A DNA stretch of 64,000 nt from Paracoccus halophilus (GTDB lineage Bacteria; Pseudomonadota; Alphaproteobacteria; Rhodobacterales; Rhodobacteraceae), in contig NZ_JRKN01000005.1 of NCBI RefSeq assembly GCF_000763905.1, positions 62,001-126,000 on the forward strand, given 5' to 3'. Positions 1 through 8,762 of this stretch are shown here, piece by piece. A program made the translations under genes and the position numbers. The number at the start of each line of letters is the position of its first letter. Positions within the stretch are counted from its first letter, which is position 1. The notes under the pieces are model-generated. The model worked only from the letters and a program-made list of their open reading frames with translations, was not told the origin of the DNA and did not search any database.

Positions 1-374
1 ACCCAATAGGCGGGCACGGTGACATATTCGCGCGCATAGCCATCGACTCCGTCGCCCGGCGTCGTCTGGAAACTGCTCGGCCCGTCAGCCCCGTCGATCC
101 AGCCCGGAAAGAAATGCGACACGACATTGTCGCCCGGGGCGAATTCGGTCACCCCCTCGCCCACGGCATCGATCACGCCGGCACCGTCCGCCATCGGAAT
201 CCGCGGGGATTTCACGAATCCGGGGGTGCTGACCACCAGATAATCGTGAAAGTTCAGGGAACTGGCATAAAGACGGATGCGAACCTCGCCCGGGCCGGGA
301 TCGGAGGCGTCGGCCACATCCTCGAATTTCAGCGCATCAAGGCCGCCCTGGGCCTGCAAGGTAATCTGTTTCAT
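1..374 (-). CDS. MDR-family (quinone oxidoreductase-like) dehydrogenase, N-terminal part, cut by window edge
   Basis: The minus-strand frame opens with ATG at 374 and runs off the left edge after about 124 codons. It starts MKQITLQAQGG and continues with the GroES-like fold typical of zinc-independent or zinc-type medium-chain dehydrogenases: GPGEVRIRLYASSLNFHDY near residue 30-48, then MADGAGVIDAVGEGV and APGDNVV. The NFHDY segment and the absence so far of a GHE zinc motif favour an NADPH:quinone reductase-like alcohol dehydrogenase. The Rossmann half lies outside the window, so cofactor and substrate cannot be judged. It is transcribed divergently from the LacI-type regulator, with the operator-like palindrome at 508-551 between them, so it may belong to the same regulon. 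Confidence 0.8.
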   Translation of the reverse strand, partial: MKQITLQAQGGLDALKFEDVADASDPGPGEVRIRLYASSLNFHDYLVVSTPGFVKSPRIPMADGAGVIDAVGEGVTEFAPGDNVVSHFFPGWIDGADGPSSFQTTPGDGVDGYAREYVTVPAYW

Positions 375-507
375 CGCGATATCCTTCGATCAGGGTTTCA
401 AGAGATCGGTCGCCTTCGCCGCAGTCCTGCCAAGGGTCCATACAATGAAAGCGTCCCACCGCCGGATGACAAGGGGCGGGCCGCGTGACGTCCGGTCCCG
501 CCCCGGC

Positions 508-551
508 AAAAAGACAGACGTATGTCAAAAATGATTGACGTCTGTCTTTTT
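508..551. promoter_or_regulatory. Operator-like inverted repeat in the divergent promoter region
   Basis: A perfect 14-base inverted repeat, AAAAAGACAGACGT (508-521) and ACGTCTGTCTTTTT (538-551), is separated by 16 bases. A nested shorter repeat GTCAA/TTGAC (524-528 and 535-539) lies inside it. It sits 36 bases upstream of the LacI-family start and about 130 bases from the divergent dehydrogenase start. A -35-like TTGACG at 535-540 overlaps it on the plus strand and TTGACA (523-528) on the minus strand. The placement suggests autoregulation by the LacI-type protein or control of both directions. This is inference from position and symmetry; the T-rich arm could also act as a weak terminator for upstream minus-strand reading. 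Confidence 0.65.
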
Positions 552-587
552 TAGGCCGAACCTTGTCCGGGGGAGGACGAATCCGCG

Positions 588-1631
588 ATGCGAAATCCGA
601 CGCTGCATGATGTGGCCCGGGCCGCCGGCGTCAGCTATTCCACCGCCGACCGCGTGCTGAACGAACGCGGAGGGGTGGCGGAAAAGTCGGTGCTGCGCGT
701 CCGCCACGCCATCGAAAAGCTGGGCTATCGGCGTGACATCCACGCGGCGAACCTGTCGCGCCGGCGCAGCTATGCCTTTCGCTTCTATCTGCCGCATGGC
801 GATCACAGCTTTTTCTCGATCCTGCGCCAGACCGTCGAACAGCAGGCCCGGCAGAGGCTGGCCGACCGGATCGCGATCGCGATCCACGAGGTGCCCGCGC
901 TGGATGCCGAGGCACTGGCCGACCAGTTGCTGCTGATCGGCCGGCAGGATTGCGATTGCGTGGCCTTTGTCGGTGCCGATTCGGCGCGGCTGACGCAGGC
1001 GGTGTCGCGGCTGGCCGGGATGGGGATTCCCGCGATCTCGCTGATTTCGGACGCGGCGGGGGATGCGCGCGCGCAATATGTCGGGATCGACAACCGGGTC
1101 GCGGGTCGCACCGCCGGGCGGCTGATCCGGCTGGCCCACAGCCGGCGCTCCGGGCGCATATTGCCGATCCTCGGCAAGCTGGGCGTGCGCGATCACCGCG
1201 ACCGGCTGGACGGCGCGCGCGAGGTGCTGGCCGAGACGCCCGCCCTGCAGGTTCTGGCGCCGCTGGAAATCCTCGACCGGCCCGAGCGGATGCGCGACAG
1301 CCTGACCGCCGCGCTGCATGCCGATCCCGGCGTCACCGGCATCTATTCCATCGGCGCCGGCAACCGCGCGCTGATCGACATTCTGGGCAGGCTCGCCGCG
1401 CCGCGCCCTTTTGCCGTCCTGCACGAATTGACGCCGCAGACCCGCCCGGCGCTGGAATCAGGCCTGATCGACGCGATCATCGACCAGAAACCGGCCGAGG
1501 AAATCCGCAGCGCCATCGACGCGATGAAGGCCATCGCCGACCGGCAGACGCCGCCGGCGACGGATATCACCCCGACCATCTATCTCAAGGACAACCTGCC
1601 CGGCCCTGCCGGCAACGGAGGACCCGCATGA
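588..1631 (+). CDS. LacI-family transcriptional regulator of the downstream sugar operon
   Basis: 347 aa, the usual LacI-family length. The N-terminal helix-turn-helix reads [21 protein letters not shown] (about residues 5-25), followed by a hinge region and a periplasmic-binding-protein-like effector domain. STADRVLN departs from the common STVSRVLN form in the recognition helix, so the operator may be unusual. The gene leads an operon: its TGA at 1629-1631 overlaps the ATG of the xylose isomerase at 1628. The palindrome at 508-551 directly upstream is a natural candidate operator. By family logic it would be released by a sugar taken up through the RbsABC-like transporter encoded downstream. 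The identity of the sugar is not shown by the sequence. Confidence 0.88.
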   Translation: MRNPTLHDVARAAGVSYSTADRVLNERGGVAEKSVLRVRHAIEKLGYRRDIHAANLSRRRSYAFRFYLPHGDHSFFSILRQTVEQQARQRLADRIAIAIHEVPALDAEALADQLLLIGRQDCDCVAFVGADSARLTQAVSRLAGMGIPAISLISDAAGDARAQYVGIDNRVAGRTAGRLIRLAHSRRSGRILPILGKLGVRDHRDRLDGAREVLAETPALQVLAPLEILDRPERMRDSLTAALHADPGVTGIYSIGAGNRALIDILGRLAAPRPFAVLHELTPQTRPALESGLIDAIIDQKPAEEIRSAIDAMKAIADRQTPPATDITPTIYLKDNLPGPAGNGGPA

Positions 1632-2932
1632 GCGGATATTTCAGTTCGATCGCGCCCCTGCGCTTTGACCCCGACAGCGACGGCCCGGCCTTCCGGCACT
1701 ACGATCCCGACGAGATCCTGCTGGGCAAGCGGATGGAGGATCACCTGCGCTTTGCCGTCGCCTATTGGCACAGCTTCGGCTGGGAGGGCGGCGACCCCTT
1801 TGGCGGGCGCACCTTCGACCGGCCCTGGTTCCCGGCCGACACGATGGAGCTGGCCGAGGCCCGCGCCGAGGCCGCCTTTGACCTGTTCCGCATCCTTGGC
1901 GTGCCCTTCTTCTGCTTTCACGACCATGACGTGCGCCCCGAAGGCGCCAGCCTCTCGGAAAGCCGCGATCGGCTGAACCGCATCGCCGACATATTCGAGG
2001 CCAGGATGGCCGAGGGCGGTCCCGGCCTGCTCTGGGGAACCGCGAATCTGTTCAGCAACCGGCGCTACATGGCCGGCGCGGCCACCAATCCCGACCCGGA
2101 TGTCTTTGCCTATGCCGCCGCCACGGTGCGCGACTGCATGGATGTGACGCATCGGCTGGGGGGCCAGAATTACGTTCTCTGGGGCGGGCGCGAAGGCTAT
2201 GAGACGCTGCTGAACACCGATCTGGAACAGGAGCTCGACCATATGGGCCGCTTCCTGTCGCTGGTCGTCGATTACAAGCACAAGATCGGCTTCAAGGGTG
2301 CTATCCTCGTGGAACCCAAACCGCAGGAGCCGACCAAGCACCAATACGATTACGACGTCGCCACCGTCTATGCGCTGCTGCAGCGCCACGGGCTGGAAAA
2401 CGAGGTCAAGCTGAACATCGAACAGGGCCATGCCATCCTGGCCGGGCACAGTTTCGAGCACGAGCTGGCGCTGGCGCGGACCCTTGGCGTGCTGGGTTCG
2501 ATCGACATGAACCGCAACGATTACCAGTCGGGCTGGGATACCGACCAGTTCCCGAACAGCGTCCCCGAAACCGCGCTGGCCTATTACGAGATCCTCCGGG
2601 CCGGCGGCTTCACCACCGGCGGCACGAATTTCGACGCCAAGCTGCGCCGCCAGTCGCTCGACCCCGAGGATCTGGTCATGGCCCATGCCGGCGCGATGGA
2701 TGTCTGCGCGCGCGGCCTGAAGGCGGCGGCAAGGATGCTGCAGGACGACCTGCTCGAATCCGCCCGGCGCGACCGCTATGCCGGATGGCAAAGCCCGGCG
2801 GCGCAGGCAATGCTGGGCAAGGGCGCGACGCTGGACGGCATTGCCGATGCGGCGACCGCGTCGGGGCTTGATCCGCAGCCGGTCTCGGGCCGGCAGGAAA
2901 GGCTGGAAAATCTGGTCAACCGTTACGTCTGA
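1628..2932 (+). CDS. xylA: Xylose isomerase (class II type)
   Basis: 434 aa, close to the roughly 440 aa of E. coli XylA. The ATG at 1628 follows a GGAGG and overlaps the regulator stop. Diagnostic segments are FFCFHDHDV near residue 98 (the His and Asp of the catalytic pair), [15 protein letters not shown] near 227 (metal-ligand Glu and Lys region) and [17 protein letters not shown] near 300 (metal-binding Asp residues). Known members interconvert D-xylose and D-xylulose, and many also isomerise glucose or other aldoses, in the cytoplasm with divalent metal. A xylulokinase, the usual partner, is absent from this operon; a TIM-barrel isomerase and a Gfo/Idh/MocA dehydrogenase follow instead, so the in vivo substrate may not be xylose. 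Family identity is firm, substrate less so. Confidence 0.93.
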   Translation: MSGYFSSIAPLRFDPDSDGPAFRHYDPDEILLGKRMEDHLRFAVAYWHSFGWEGGDPFGGRTFDRPWFPADTMELAEARAEAAFDLFRILGVPFFCFHDHDVRPEGASLSESRDRLNRIADIFEARMAEGGPGLLWGTANLFSNRRYMAGAATNPDPDVFAYAAATVRDCMDVTHRLGGQNYVLWGGREGYETLLNTDLEQELDHMGRFLSLVVDYKHKIGFKGAILVEPKPQEPTKHQYDYDVATVYALLQRHGLENEVKLNIEQGHAILAGHSFEHELALARTLGVLGSIDMNRNDYQSGWDTDQFPNSVPETALAYYEILRAGGFTTGGTNFDAKLRRQSLDPEDLVMAHAGAMDVCARGLKAAARMLQDDLLESARRDRYAGWQSPAAQAMLGKGATLDGIADAATASGLDPQPVSGRQERLENLVNRYV

Positions 2933-2944
2933 AGGAGGGACGAA

Positions 2945-4000
2945 ATGCAGACCATCAAGGGACCGGCGCTGTTTCTGGCGCAGTTCGCGGGCGATCAGGC
3001 GCCCTTTGATTCATGGGATAACATCACCCGCTGGGCTGCCGATTGCGGCTACAGCGGCGTGCAGGTGCCCAGCTGGGACGCGCGGCTGATCGATCTGGAC
3101 CGCGCCGCCGAAAGCCGCGACTATTGCGATGAATTCAAGGGCAAGGCGGCCGAGAACGGCGTCGAGGTGACCGAGCTTTCGACCCATCTGCAAGGCCAGC
3201 TGGTCGCCGTTCATCCCGCCTATGACGAGGCATTCGACGGCTTTGCCGCCCCGCATGTGCGCGGCAATCCCAAGGCGCGGCAGGAATGGGCGGTCGATCA
3301 GGTCCGCAAGGCGCTGACCGCGTCGCGCAACATGGGCATCGGCGCGCATGCGACGTTTTCGGGCGCGCTGGCATGGCCCTTTGTCTATCCCTGGCCGCAG
3401 CGGCCGGCCGGGCTGGTCGAGGCGGCCTTTGACGAGCTTGCCCGGCGCTGGCAGCCGCTTCTGGATCATGCCGAGGATTGCGGCGTCGATATCTGCTATG
3501 AAATCCACCCGGGCGAGGATCTGCATGACGGCGACAGCTTCGAGATGTTCCTTGCCCGAACCGGCAATCACGCCCGCGCCAACATGCTTTACGACCCCTC
3601 GCATTACATTCTGCAATGCCTTGATTATCTGGACAATATCGACATCTACCGGGACCGTATCCGGATGTTCCACGTCAAGGATGCCGAGTTCAATCCGAAT
3701 GGCCGCAAGGGGGTCTATGGCGGCTTTCAGGGCTGGGTGAACCGCGCCGGCCGGTTCCGCAGCCTTGGCGACGGCCAGGTCGATTTCGGCGCGGTCTTCT
3801 CGAAGATGGCGGCCAATGATTTCGACGGCTGGGCGGTGGTCGAATGGGAATGCTGTCTCAAGCACCCCGAGGACGGCGCGCGCGAGGGGGCGGAGTTCGT
3901 CCGCAGCCACATCATCCGCGTCACCGACAAGGCCTTTGACGATTTCGCGGATGGCGGCACCGACGATGCCGCGAACCGCCGCATGCTGGGGATAGGATAA
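2945..4000 (+). CDS. Sugar phosphate isomerase/epimerase (AP endonuclease family 2 TIM barrel)
   Basis: 351 aa, with an AAGGAGGG seven bases before the ATG and 12 bases after xylA. The protein has the TIM-barrel fold of the IolE/sugar isomerase family. Likely metal and catalytic ligands are spread through YEIHPGEDLHDG, YDPSHY, MFHVKDAE and VVEWECC. Such proteins isomerise or epimerise free or oxidised sugars and often work beside Gfo/Idh/MocA dehydrogenases, as here. The stop TAA at 3998-4000 shares its last base with the next ATG (TAATG), which suggests translational coupling. The exact substrate cannot be read from sequence; inositol-like, keto-sugar or apiose-type intermediates are possible. 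It is longer than the typical 270-300 aa members because of a C-terminal extension after about residue 320. Confidence 0.85.
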   Translation: MQTIKGPALFLAQFAGDQAPFDSWDNITRWAADCGYSGVQVPSWDARLIDLDRAAESRDYCDEFKGKAAENGVEVTELSTHLQGQLVAVHPAYDEAFDGFAAPHVRGNPKARQEWAVDQVRKALTASRNMGIGAHATFSGALAWPFVYPWPQRPAGLVEAAFDELARRWQPLLDHAEDCGVDICYEIHPGEDLHDGDSFEMFLARTGNHARANMLYDPSHYILQCLDYLDNIDIYRDRIRMFHVKDAEFNPNGRKGVYGGFQGWVNRAGRFRSLGDGQVDFGAVFSKMAANDFDGWAVVEWECCLKHPEDGAREGAEFVRSHIIRVTDKAFDDFADGGTDDAANRRMLGIG

Positions 4001-5142
4001 TGACACGGATCAGGCTGGGAATGGTCGGCGGCGGCAAGGACGCCTTTATCGGCGCGGTGCACCGCATCGCCGCCCGCATCGACGGGGAATTCGATCTGGT
4101 CGCGGGCGCGCTGTCCTCGACCCCGGAAAGGTCGCGCGACAGCGGCGCGGCGCTCGGGCTGGCGGCGGATCGCTGCTATGCCAGCTATGACGAGATGGCC
4201 GAGGCCGAGGCCGCGCGCCAGGACGGGATCGAGGCCGTGGCGATCGTCACCCCGAACCACGTCCATGCCGGTGCGGCCAAGGCGTTTCTGGCGCGCGGCA
4301 TCCATGTCATCTGCGACAAGCCCCTGACCGCGACCATGGACCAGGCCGAGGATCTGGCCAGGGCGGTGAGGGCCGCGGATGCGCTGTTCATCCTGACGCA
4401 TAATTACACCGGCTATCCGATGATCCGTCAGGCCCGCGACATGATCGCGGCGGGCGATCTGGGCGCCATCCGCGTGGTGCAGGTCGAATATGCGCAGGAC
4501 TGGCTGACCGAGGCGGCCGAACAGGGCGGCCAGAACAAGCAGGCGGAATGGCGCACCGATCCGGCGCGCTCGGGCGTGGGCGGCTCGGTCGGGGATATCG
4601 GCAGCCATGCCCATAACCTGGCCTGTTTCGTGACCGGGCTGGAGGTGGAAAAGCTGTCGGCCGATCTGCAAAGCTTTGTCCCCGGCCGCCGCGTCGATGA
4701 CAATGCCCATGTGCTGCTGCGCTTTCAGGGCGGCGCGCGCGGCATGCTCTGGTGCAGCCAGGTCGCGCCCGGCTGCGAAAACGGGCTGCGCCTGCGCGTC
4801 TTTGGCGAAAAGGGCGGGCTTGAATGGGCGCAGGAGGACCCGAATTACCTGTGGTTCACCCCCTTCGGCGCGCCCAAGCGGCTGCTGACGCGGGGCGGCG
4901 CCGGAGCGACGGCTGCCGCCAGTGCCGTCAGCCGCACCCCCGGCGGCCATCCCGAGGGCTATCTGGAAGGCTTCGCCAATATCTATGCCGGCGCCGCGCA
5001 GGCGATCCGCGCGGCGCGGCAGGGCCGGCGCGATCCGGTTCTGGACCTGCTGCCGGGGCTGGAGGCCGGGCTGGCGGGCATGCGCTTCATCGAGGCCTGC
5101 GTGCGTTCCTCGGACAAGGATGCGGCATGGGTCACGATCTAG
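4000..5142 (+). CDS. Gfo/Idh/MocA-family NAD(P)-dependent oxidoreductase
   Basis: 380 aa. The N-terminal Rossmann fold starts LGMVGGGKDAFIGAVHR (residues 6-22). The VTPNHVHA and ICDKPL segments (near 85 and 106) give the family EKP-type lysine, and GDIGSHAHN near 200 carries the catalytic His. The GGKDAFIGAVHR start is typical of the subgroup paired with sugar isomerases of the preceding gene type. Known relatives oxidise a sugar or cyclitol hydroxyl with NAD(P). It overlaps the next gene by 16 bases (ATG of the ABC ATPase at 5127). In this operon it probably oxidises the imported sugar or its isomer. No further specificity can be claimed. Confidence 0.88.
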   Translation: MTRIRLGMVGGGKDAFIGAVHRIAARIDGEFDLVAGALSSTPERSRDSGAALGLAADRCYASYDEMAEAEAARQDGIEAVAIVTPNHVHAGAAKAFLARGIHVICDKPLTATMDQAEDLARAVRAADALFILTHNYTGYPMIRQARDMIAAGDLGAIRVVQVEYAQDWLTEAAEQGGQNKQAEWRTDPARSGVGGSVGDIGSHAHNLACFVTGLEVEKLSADLQSFVPGRRVDDNAHVLLRFQGGARGMLWCSQVAPGCENGLRLRVFGEKGGLEWAQEDPNYLWFTPFGAPKRLLTRGGAGATAAASAVSRTPGGHPEGYLEGFANIYAGAAQAIRAARQGRRDPVLDLLPGLEAGLAGMRFIEACVRSSDKDAAWVTI

Positions 5143-6644
5143 CCCCGGTGCTGGAACTGCGGCAGGTCAGCCGCAGCTTCGGCCCGATCGAGGTGCTGCA
5201 CGGCGTCGATATCGCCCTGCAGCCGGGGCGCGTCCACGCCCTGATCGGCGAAAACGGCGCCGGCAAATCGACCATGATGAAGATCATGGCCGGCTATCAG
5301 CCGCCCTCTTCGGGGCAGGTGGCGCTGGACGGAAAGCCCATCGCCTTCGCCTCGATCGGCGAGGCCGAGGCGCGCGGCATTTCGCTGATCCATCAGGAAT
5401 TCAACCTGGCCGAGCAACTGACCGTCGAGGAAAACATCTTCCTCGGGCGCGAACTGCATCGCGGCCCGTTTCTGGACAAGCCGGCGATGCGGGCGCGGGT
5501 GCGGGAATTGCTGGCGGCGCTGGATTGCCGCGTCCCGCCCGAGCGCAGGGTCGCGCAACTGTCGAATTCCGACAAGCAGATGGTCGAGATCGCCAAGGCG
5601 CTGTTGCGCGACACCCGCGTGCTGATCATGGACGAGCCGACGGCCGTCCTGACCCGCGCCGAGACCGCCGTGCTGCTGCGGCAGGTGCGCGCCCTGCGCG
5701 CGGCGGGAACGGCGGTGCTGTTCACCTCGCACAAGCTCGACGAGGTGGCCGAGATCGCCGACGACCTGACCATCATGCGCGACGGCGCCGTGGTCTGGAC
5801 CGGACTCGCCGCCGGGATGGACGAACATGGCATGGCCACCGCCATGGTCGGGCGCGAGATGTCGGACCTGTTTCCGCCCAAGGACAGCACGCCGGGCGAA
5901 ATCGCGCTGGAGGTCACCGGCCTGAACGTGCCGGGACATGCCCGCGATATCGGTCTGACCCTGCGCCGGGGCGAGGTGCTGGGCGTCGCCGGGCTGATCG
6001 GCTCGGGCCGGACCGAGACCTTCGAGGCGCTGTGCGGGCTGCGCCCGGGCAGCGGCCGGGTGCGGCTGTTCGGCCGCGAGGTGCGCATCAATCACCCCTG
6101 GCAGGCGCAGGCGCTTGGCATGTGCTACCTGACCGAGGACCGCAAGACGCGCGGCCTGCTGCTGCAAAAGGGCATGCGCGAGAACCTGACCCTGCAGGCG
6201 CTGGCGAAATTCGACCGCGGGCTGATCGACACCCGCGCCGAGGATCGCGCGCTGGATCAGGCCATCGCCGATTTCGACATCCGCGGCCATCGCGGCGCGC
6301 TGGTCGGCAACCTGTCGGGCGGCAACCAGCAGAAGCTGCTGTTCGCCAAGACGCTGCTGGCGGATCCGGAAATCATCATCATCGACGAGCCGACGCGCGG
6401 CATCGACATCGGCACCAAGCAGCAGATGTACGGCTTTATCCGCCGGCTGGCCGCGCAGGGCCGCGCCATCGTGGTCATCTCGTCCGAAATGCAGGAGGTG
6501 ATCGGCCTCGCCGACCGCGTGCTGGTCATGCGCCACGGCCGGATCACCGGCGAGCTGGCCGGCAGCGACGCCACCGAAGAGGCCATCGTCCGCCTGGCCA
6601 TGGGCGTGGCCGTATCCGCCCCGCAACAGGAGAGTGCGACATGA
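5127..6644 (+). CDS. Sugar ABC transporter, duplicated ATP-binding subunit (RbsA/XylG type)
   Basis: 505 aa with two ABC modules, as in RbsA, XylG and AraG. The first has Walker A GENGAGKST (about residues 38-46), a SNSDKQMVEIAKAL signature and DEPTAVL Walker B. The second starts near 250 with the degenerate P-loop GLIGSGRTE, then LSGGNQQKLLFAKTLL and DEPTRGIDIG. The ATG at 5127 was chosen because it begins in the family N-terminus and overlaps the upstream stop by 16 bases; the frame remains open further upstream but only as antisense-style shadow. It energises sugar uptake at the inner face of the membrane with the permease that follows (ATGA overlap at 6641-6644). Confidence 0.92.
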   Translation: MGHDLAPVLELRQVSRSFGPIEVLHGVDIALQPGRVHALIGENGAGKSTMMKIMAGYQPPSSGQVALDGKPIAFASIGEAEARGISLIHQEFNLAEQLTVEENIFLGRELHRGPFLDKPAMRARVRELLAALDCRVPPERRVAQLSNSDKQMVEIAKALLRDTRVLIMDEPTAVLTRAETAVLLRQVRALRAAGTAVLFTSHKLDEVAEIADDLTIMRDGAVVWTGLAAGMDEHGMATAMVGREMSDLFPPKDSTPGEIALEVTGLNVPGHARDIGLTLRRGEVLGVAGLIGSGRTETFEALCGLRPGSGRVRLFGREVRINHPWQAQALGMCYLTEDRKTRGLLLQKGMRENLTLQALAKFDRGLIDTRAEDRALDQAIADFDIRGHRGALVGNLSGGNQQKLLFAKTLLADPEIIIIDEPTRGIDIGTKQQMYGFIRRLAAQGRAIVVISSEMQEVIGLADRVLVMRHGRITGELAGSDATEEAIVRLAMGVAVSAPQQESAT

Positions 6645-7627
6645 CCGACACGACCAAAGCGCCCATCCGCCTGTCCATGTCGGTGATCGGCCCGGTTCTG
6701 GGCCTGCTGGCGCTGATCGTCGCCGGGGCCTTGCTGAACCCGAATTTCCTGGGCTGGGACAATATCGTCAACGTGCTGGCGCGCTCGGCCTTTATCGGCA
6801 TCATCGCGGTCGGCATGACCTTCGTGATCACGGCCGGCGGGCTGGACCTGTCGGTGGGCTCGATGGCCGCCTTCATCGCCGGGCTGATGATCCTGGTGAT
6901 GAACTCGGCCCTGCCGGCGCTTGGCGTCGGCATCCCGGTGGTGCTGCTGGGCATGGCGGTGGCGCTGGCCGGCGGCTTGCTGGCCGGGCTGCTGAACGGG
7001 CTGATCATCACCCGGCTGGGGATCGAGGCCTTCATCGTCACGCTGGGCTCGATGGGCATCTATCGCAGCCTTGTCACCTGGCTGGCCGATGGCGGCACGC
7101 TGTCGCTGGATTTCAGCCTGCGCAGCTTTTACCAGCCGGTCTATTACAGCGGCATCCTGGGCATCAGCTGGCCAATCCTGGTCTTTGCGCTGGTCGTCGT
7201 GCTGGGCGAGATCGTGATGCGCGCGACCGCCTTCGGGCGGCATTGCGCGGCCATCGGCTCGAACGATCAGGTGGCGAAATATTCCAGCGTGCGCGTGGCA
7301 CGGGTGCGGCTGATGACCTATGCCGGGCTGGGCCTCCTGGTCGGGGTCGCGACGATCATGTATGTGCCGCGCCTCGGCTCGGCCTCGGCCGCCACCGGCG
7401 TCCTGTGGGAGCTTGAGGCGATCGCCGCCGTGATCATCGGCGGCACCGTGCTGAAGGGCGGCTTCGGCCGCGTCTGGGGCACGGTGATCGGGGTGCTCAT
7501 CCTGTCGCTGATCAGCAATATCCTGAACCTGACCGACTTTGTCTCGCCCTATCTGAACGGCGCGATCCAGGGCGCGATCATCATTCTCGCTGTCGTGTTG
7601 CAGCGCGAAAGCAAGGCCGGAACATGA
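6641..7627 (+). CDS. Sugar ABC transporter permease (RbsC/XylH type)
   Basis: 328 aa, strongly hydrophobic with about 8-10 membrane segments. The family core GMTFVITAGGLDLSVGSMAA lies near residues 60-80, and the coupling region FGRHCAAIGSNDQVAKYS near 200 contacts the ATPase. The C-terminal GGTVLKGGFGRVWGTVIGVL is a hallmark of BPD_transp_2 permeases. The ATG overlaps the ATPase stop (ATGA), and the binding-protein gene follows after 25 bases. It forms the membrane channel of the importer. One permease gene is present, which fits a homodimer as in the ribose system. Confidence 0.92.
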   Translation: MTDTTKAPIRLSMSVIGPVLGLLALIVAGALLNPNFLGWDNIVNVLARSAFIGIIAVGMTFVITAGGLDLSVGSMAAFIAGLMILVMNSALPALGVGIPVVLLGMAVALAGGLLAGLLNGLIITRLGIEAFIVTLGSMGIYRSLVTWLADGGTLSLDFSLRSFYQPVYYSGILGISWPILVFALVVVLGEIVMRATAFGRHCAAIGSNDQVAKYSSVRVARVRLMTYAGLGLLVGVATIMYVPRLGSASAATGVLWELEAIAAVIIGGTVLKGGFGRVWGTVIGVLILSLISNILNLTDFVSPYLNGAIQGAIIILAVVLQRESKAGT

Positions 7628-7652
7628 CCCGGCCACATCAAGGGAGAAAGCA

Positions 7653-8600
7653 ATGAAACATCTCGCATCCGGGCTGGCGCTGGCCATCGCCCTGAGCACC
7701 CCGGCCCTGGCCCAGGAGGCCGAGACCAGGGTGATCGGCGTGTCGATCCCGGCGGCCACCCATGGCTGGGCGGGCGGCATGAACTATTTCGCCCAGACCG
7801 CCGTCGAGCGGCTGGAGGCGACCTATCCGCAGCTTGATTTCGTGCTGGCGACGGCCTCGGACCCGGCAAAACAGGTCAACGATATCGAGGACATGGTGGC
7901 CACGCGGAAAATCGACGCGCTGGTCGTGCTGCCCTTTGAATCCGAGCCGCTGACCGGGCCGGTGCAGAACGTCAAGGCCTCGGGCGCCTGGGTCACGGTG
8001 GTCGATCGCGGGCTGGCGGTCGAGGGGATCGAGGATCTTTACGTCGCCGGCGACAATCCCGGCTTTGGCCGCGTGGCGGGCGAATATTTCGCCAAGGCCC
8101 TGCCCGAAGGCGGCAAGATCGTCGTGCTGCGCGGCATTCCCACCACCATCGACAACGAGCGCGTCGAGGGCTTCCAGAAGGCTCTGGAAGGCACGAATGT
8201 CGAGATCCTCGGCATGGAGCACGGCAACTGGAACCGCGACGACAGCTTTACCGTGATGCAGGATTTCCTGTCGAAATATCCGCAGATCGACGCGGTCTGG
8301 GCCTCGGATGACGATATGGCGGTCGGCGTTCTGGGCGCCATCGAGGCGGCCGGGCGCGAGGATGTCAAATTCGTGCTTGGCGGCGCCGGGATGAAGGAAA
8401 TGGTCAAGCGGGTGATGGACGGCGATGCGATGATCCCCGCCGATGTGACCTACCCGCCGGCGATGATCGCCACCGCCATCGAGGTGACGGCGGCCGGGCT
8501 GGTCTCGGGCGCGCCGGTCTCGGGGCAGTTCATCATCGGCTCGGTCCTGATCACGCCGGAAAACGCCGCAAACTTCCATTATCCCGACAGCCCGTTCTGA
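7653..8600 (+). CDS. Periplasmic sugar-binding protein of the RbsB type
   Basis: 315 aa. A signal peptide is clear: MKHLASGLALAIALSTPALA, with cleavage likely after ALA or AQA near residue 20. The mature part is a two-lobed periplasmic binding protein (VIGVSIPAATHGWAGGMNY, then DIEDMVATRKIDALVVLP and WASDDDMAVGVL), closest in pattern to the ribose/xylose cluster. The order ATPase-permease-binding protein places the binding protein last in the operon. AGGGAGAAAGC before the ATG gives a good ribosome site. A GC hairpin at 8624-8648 follows. It determines the sugar delivered to XylA and the other enzymes; the ligand is not predictable from sequence alone. Confidence 0.9.
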   Translation: MKHLASGLALAIALSTPALAQEAETRVIGVSIPAATHGWAGGMNYFAQTAVERLEATYPQLDFVLATASDPAKQVNDIEDMVATRKIDALVVLPFESEPLTGPVQNVKASGAWVTVVDRGLAVEGIEDLYVAGDNPGFGRVAGEYFAKALPEGGKIVVLRGIPTTIDNERVEGFQKALEGTNVEILGMEHGNWNRDDSFTVMQDFLSKYPQIDAVWASDDDMAVGVLGAIEAAGREDVKFVLGGAGMKEMVKRVMDGDAMIPADVTYPPAMIATAIEVTAAGLVSGAPVSGQFIIGSVLITPENAANFHYPDSPF

Positions 8601-8623
8601 TCGCGCGGCGGATCTGCGACAAT

Positions 8624-8648
8624 CCGGCGCGGGGCGACCCCGCGCCGG
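8624..8648. terminator. GC-rich hairpin at the end of the sugar operon
   Basis: A perfect 11-base stem, CCGGCGCGGGG (8624-8634) with CCCCGCGCCGG (8638-8648), closes a CGA loop 24 bases after the binding-protein stop. No T-run follows, so it is a hairpin terminator or mRNA-stabilising structure rather than a classical intrinsic terminator. Confidence 0.6.
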
Positions 8649-8694
8649 TGCGCTCATCTTGCCCGACGGTCGCCTTGCGCGGCCCCGTTCTTCC

Positions 8695-8707
8695 GACTAA
8701 AAAAGTC
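8695..8707. promoter_or_regulatory. Small palindrome upstream of hmuS
   Basis: GACTAAAAAAGTC (GACT, five A, AGTC) lies 55 bases before the hmuS start; read on the minus strand it includes TTGACT. It may be part of an iron-responsive control region, but it does not match a Fur or Irr consensus well enough to be assigned. Confidence 0.3.
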
Positions 8708-8762
8708 AAGATTCGGCGGGACAATCCCCGATGCCTGCCGGTCCTGTCTGCGGAGGCACGCC

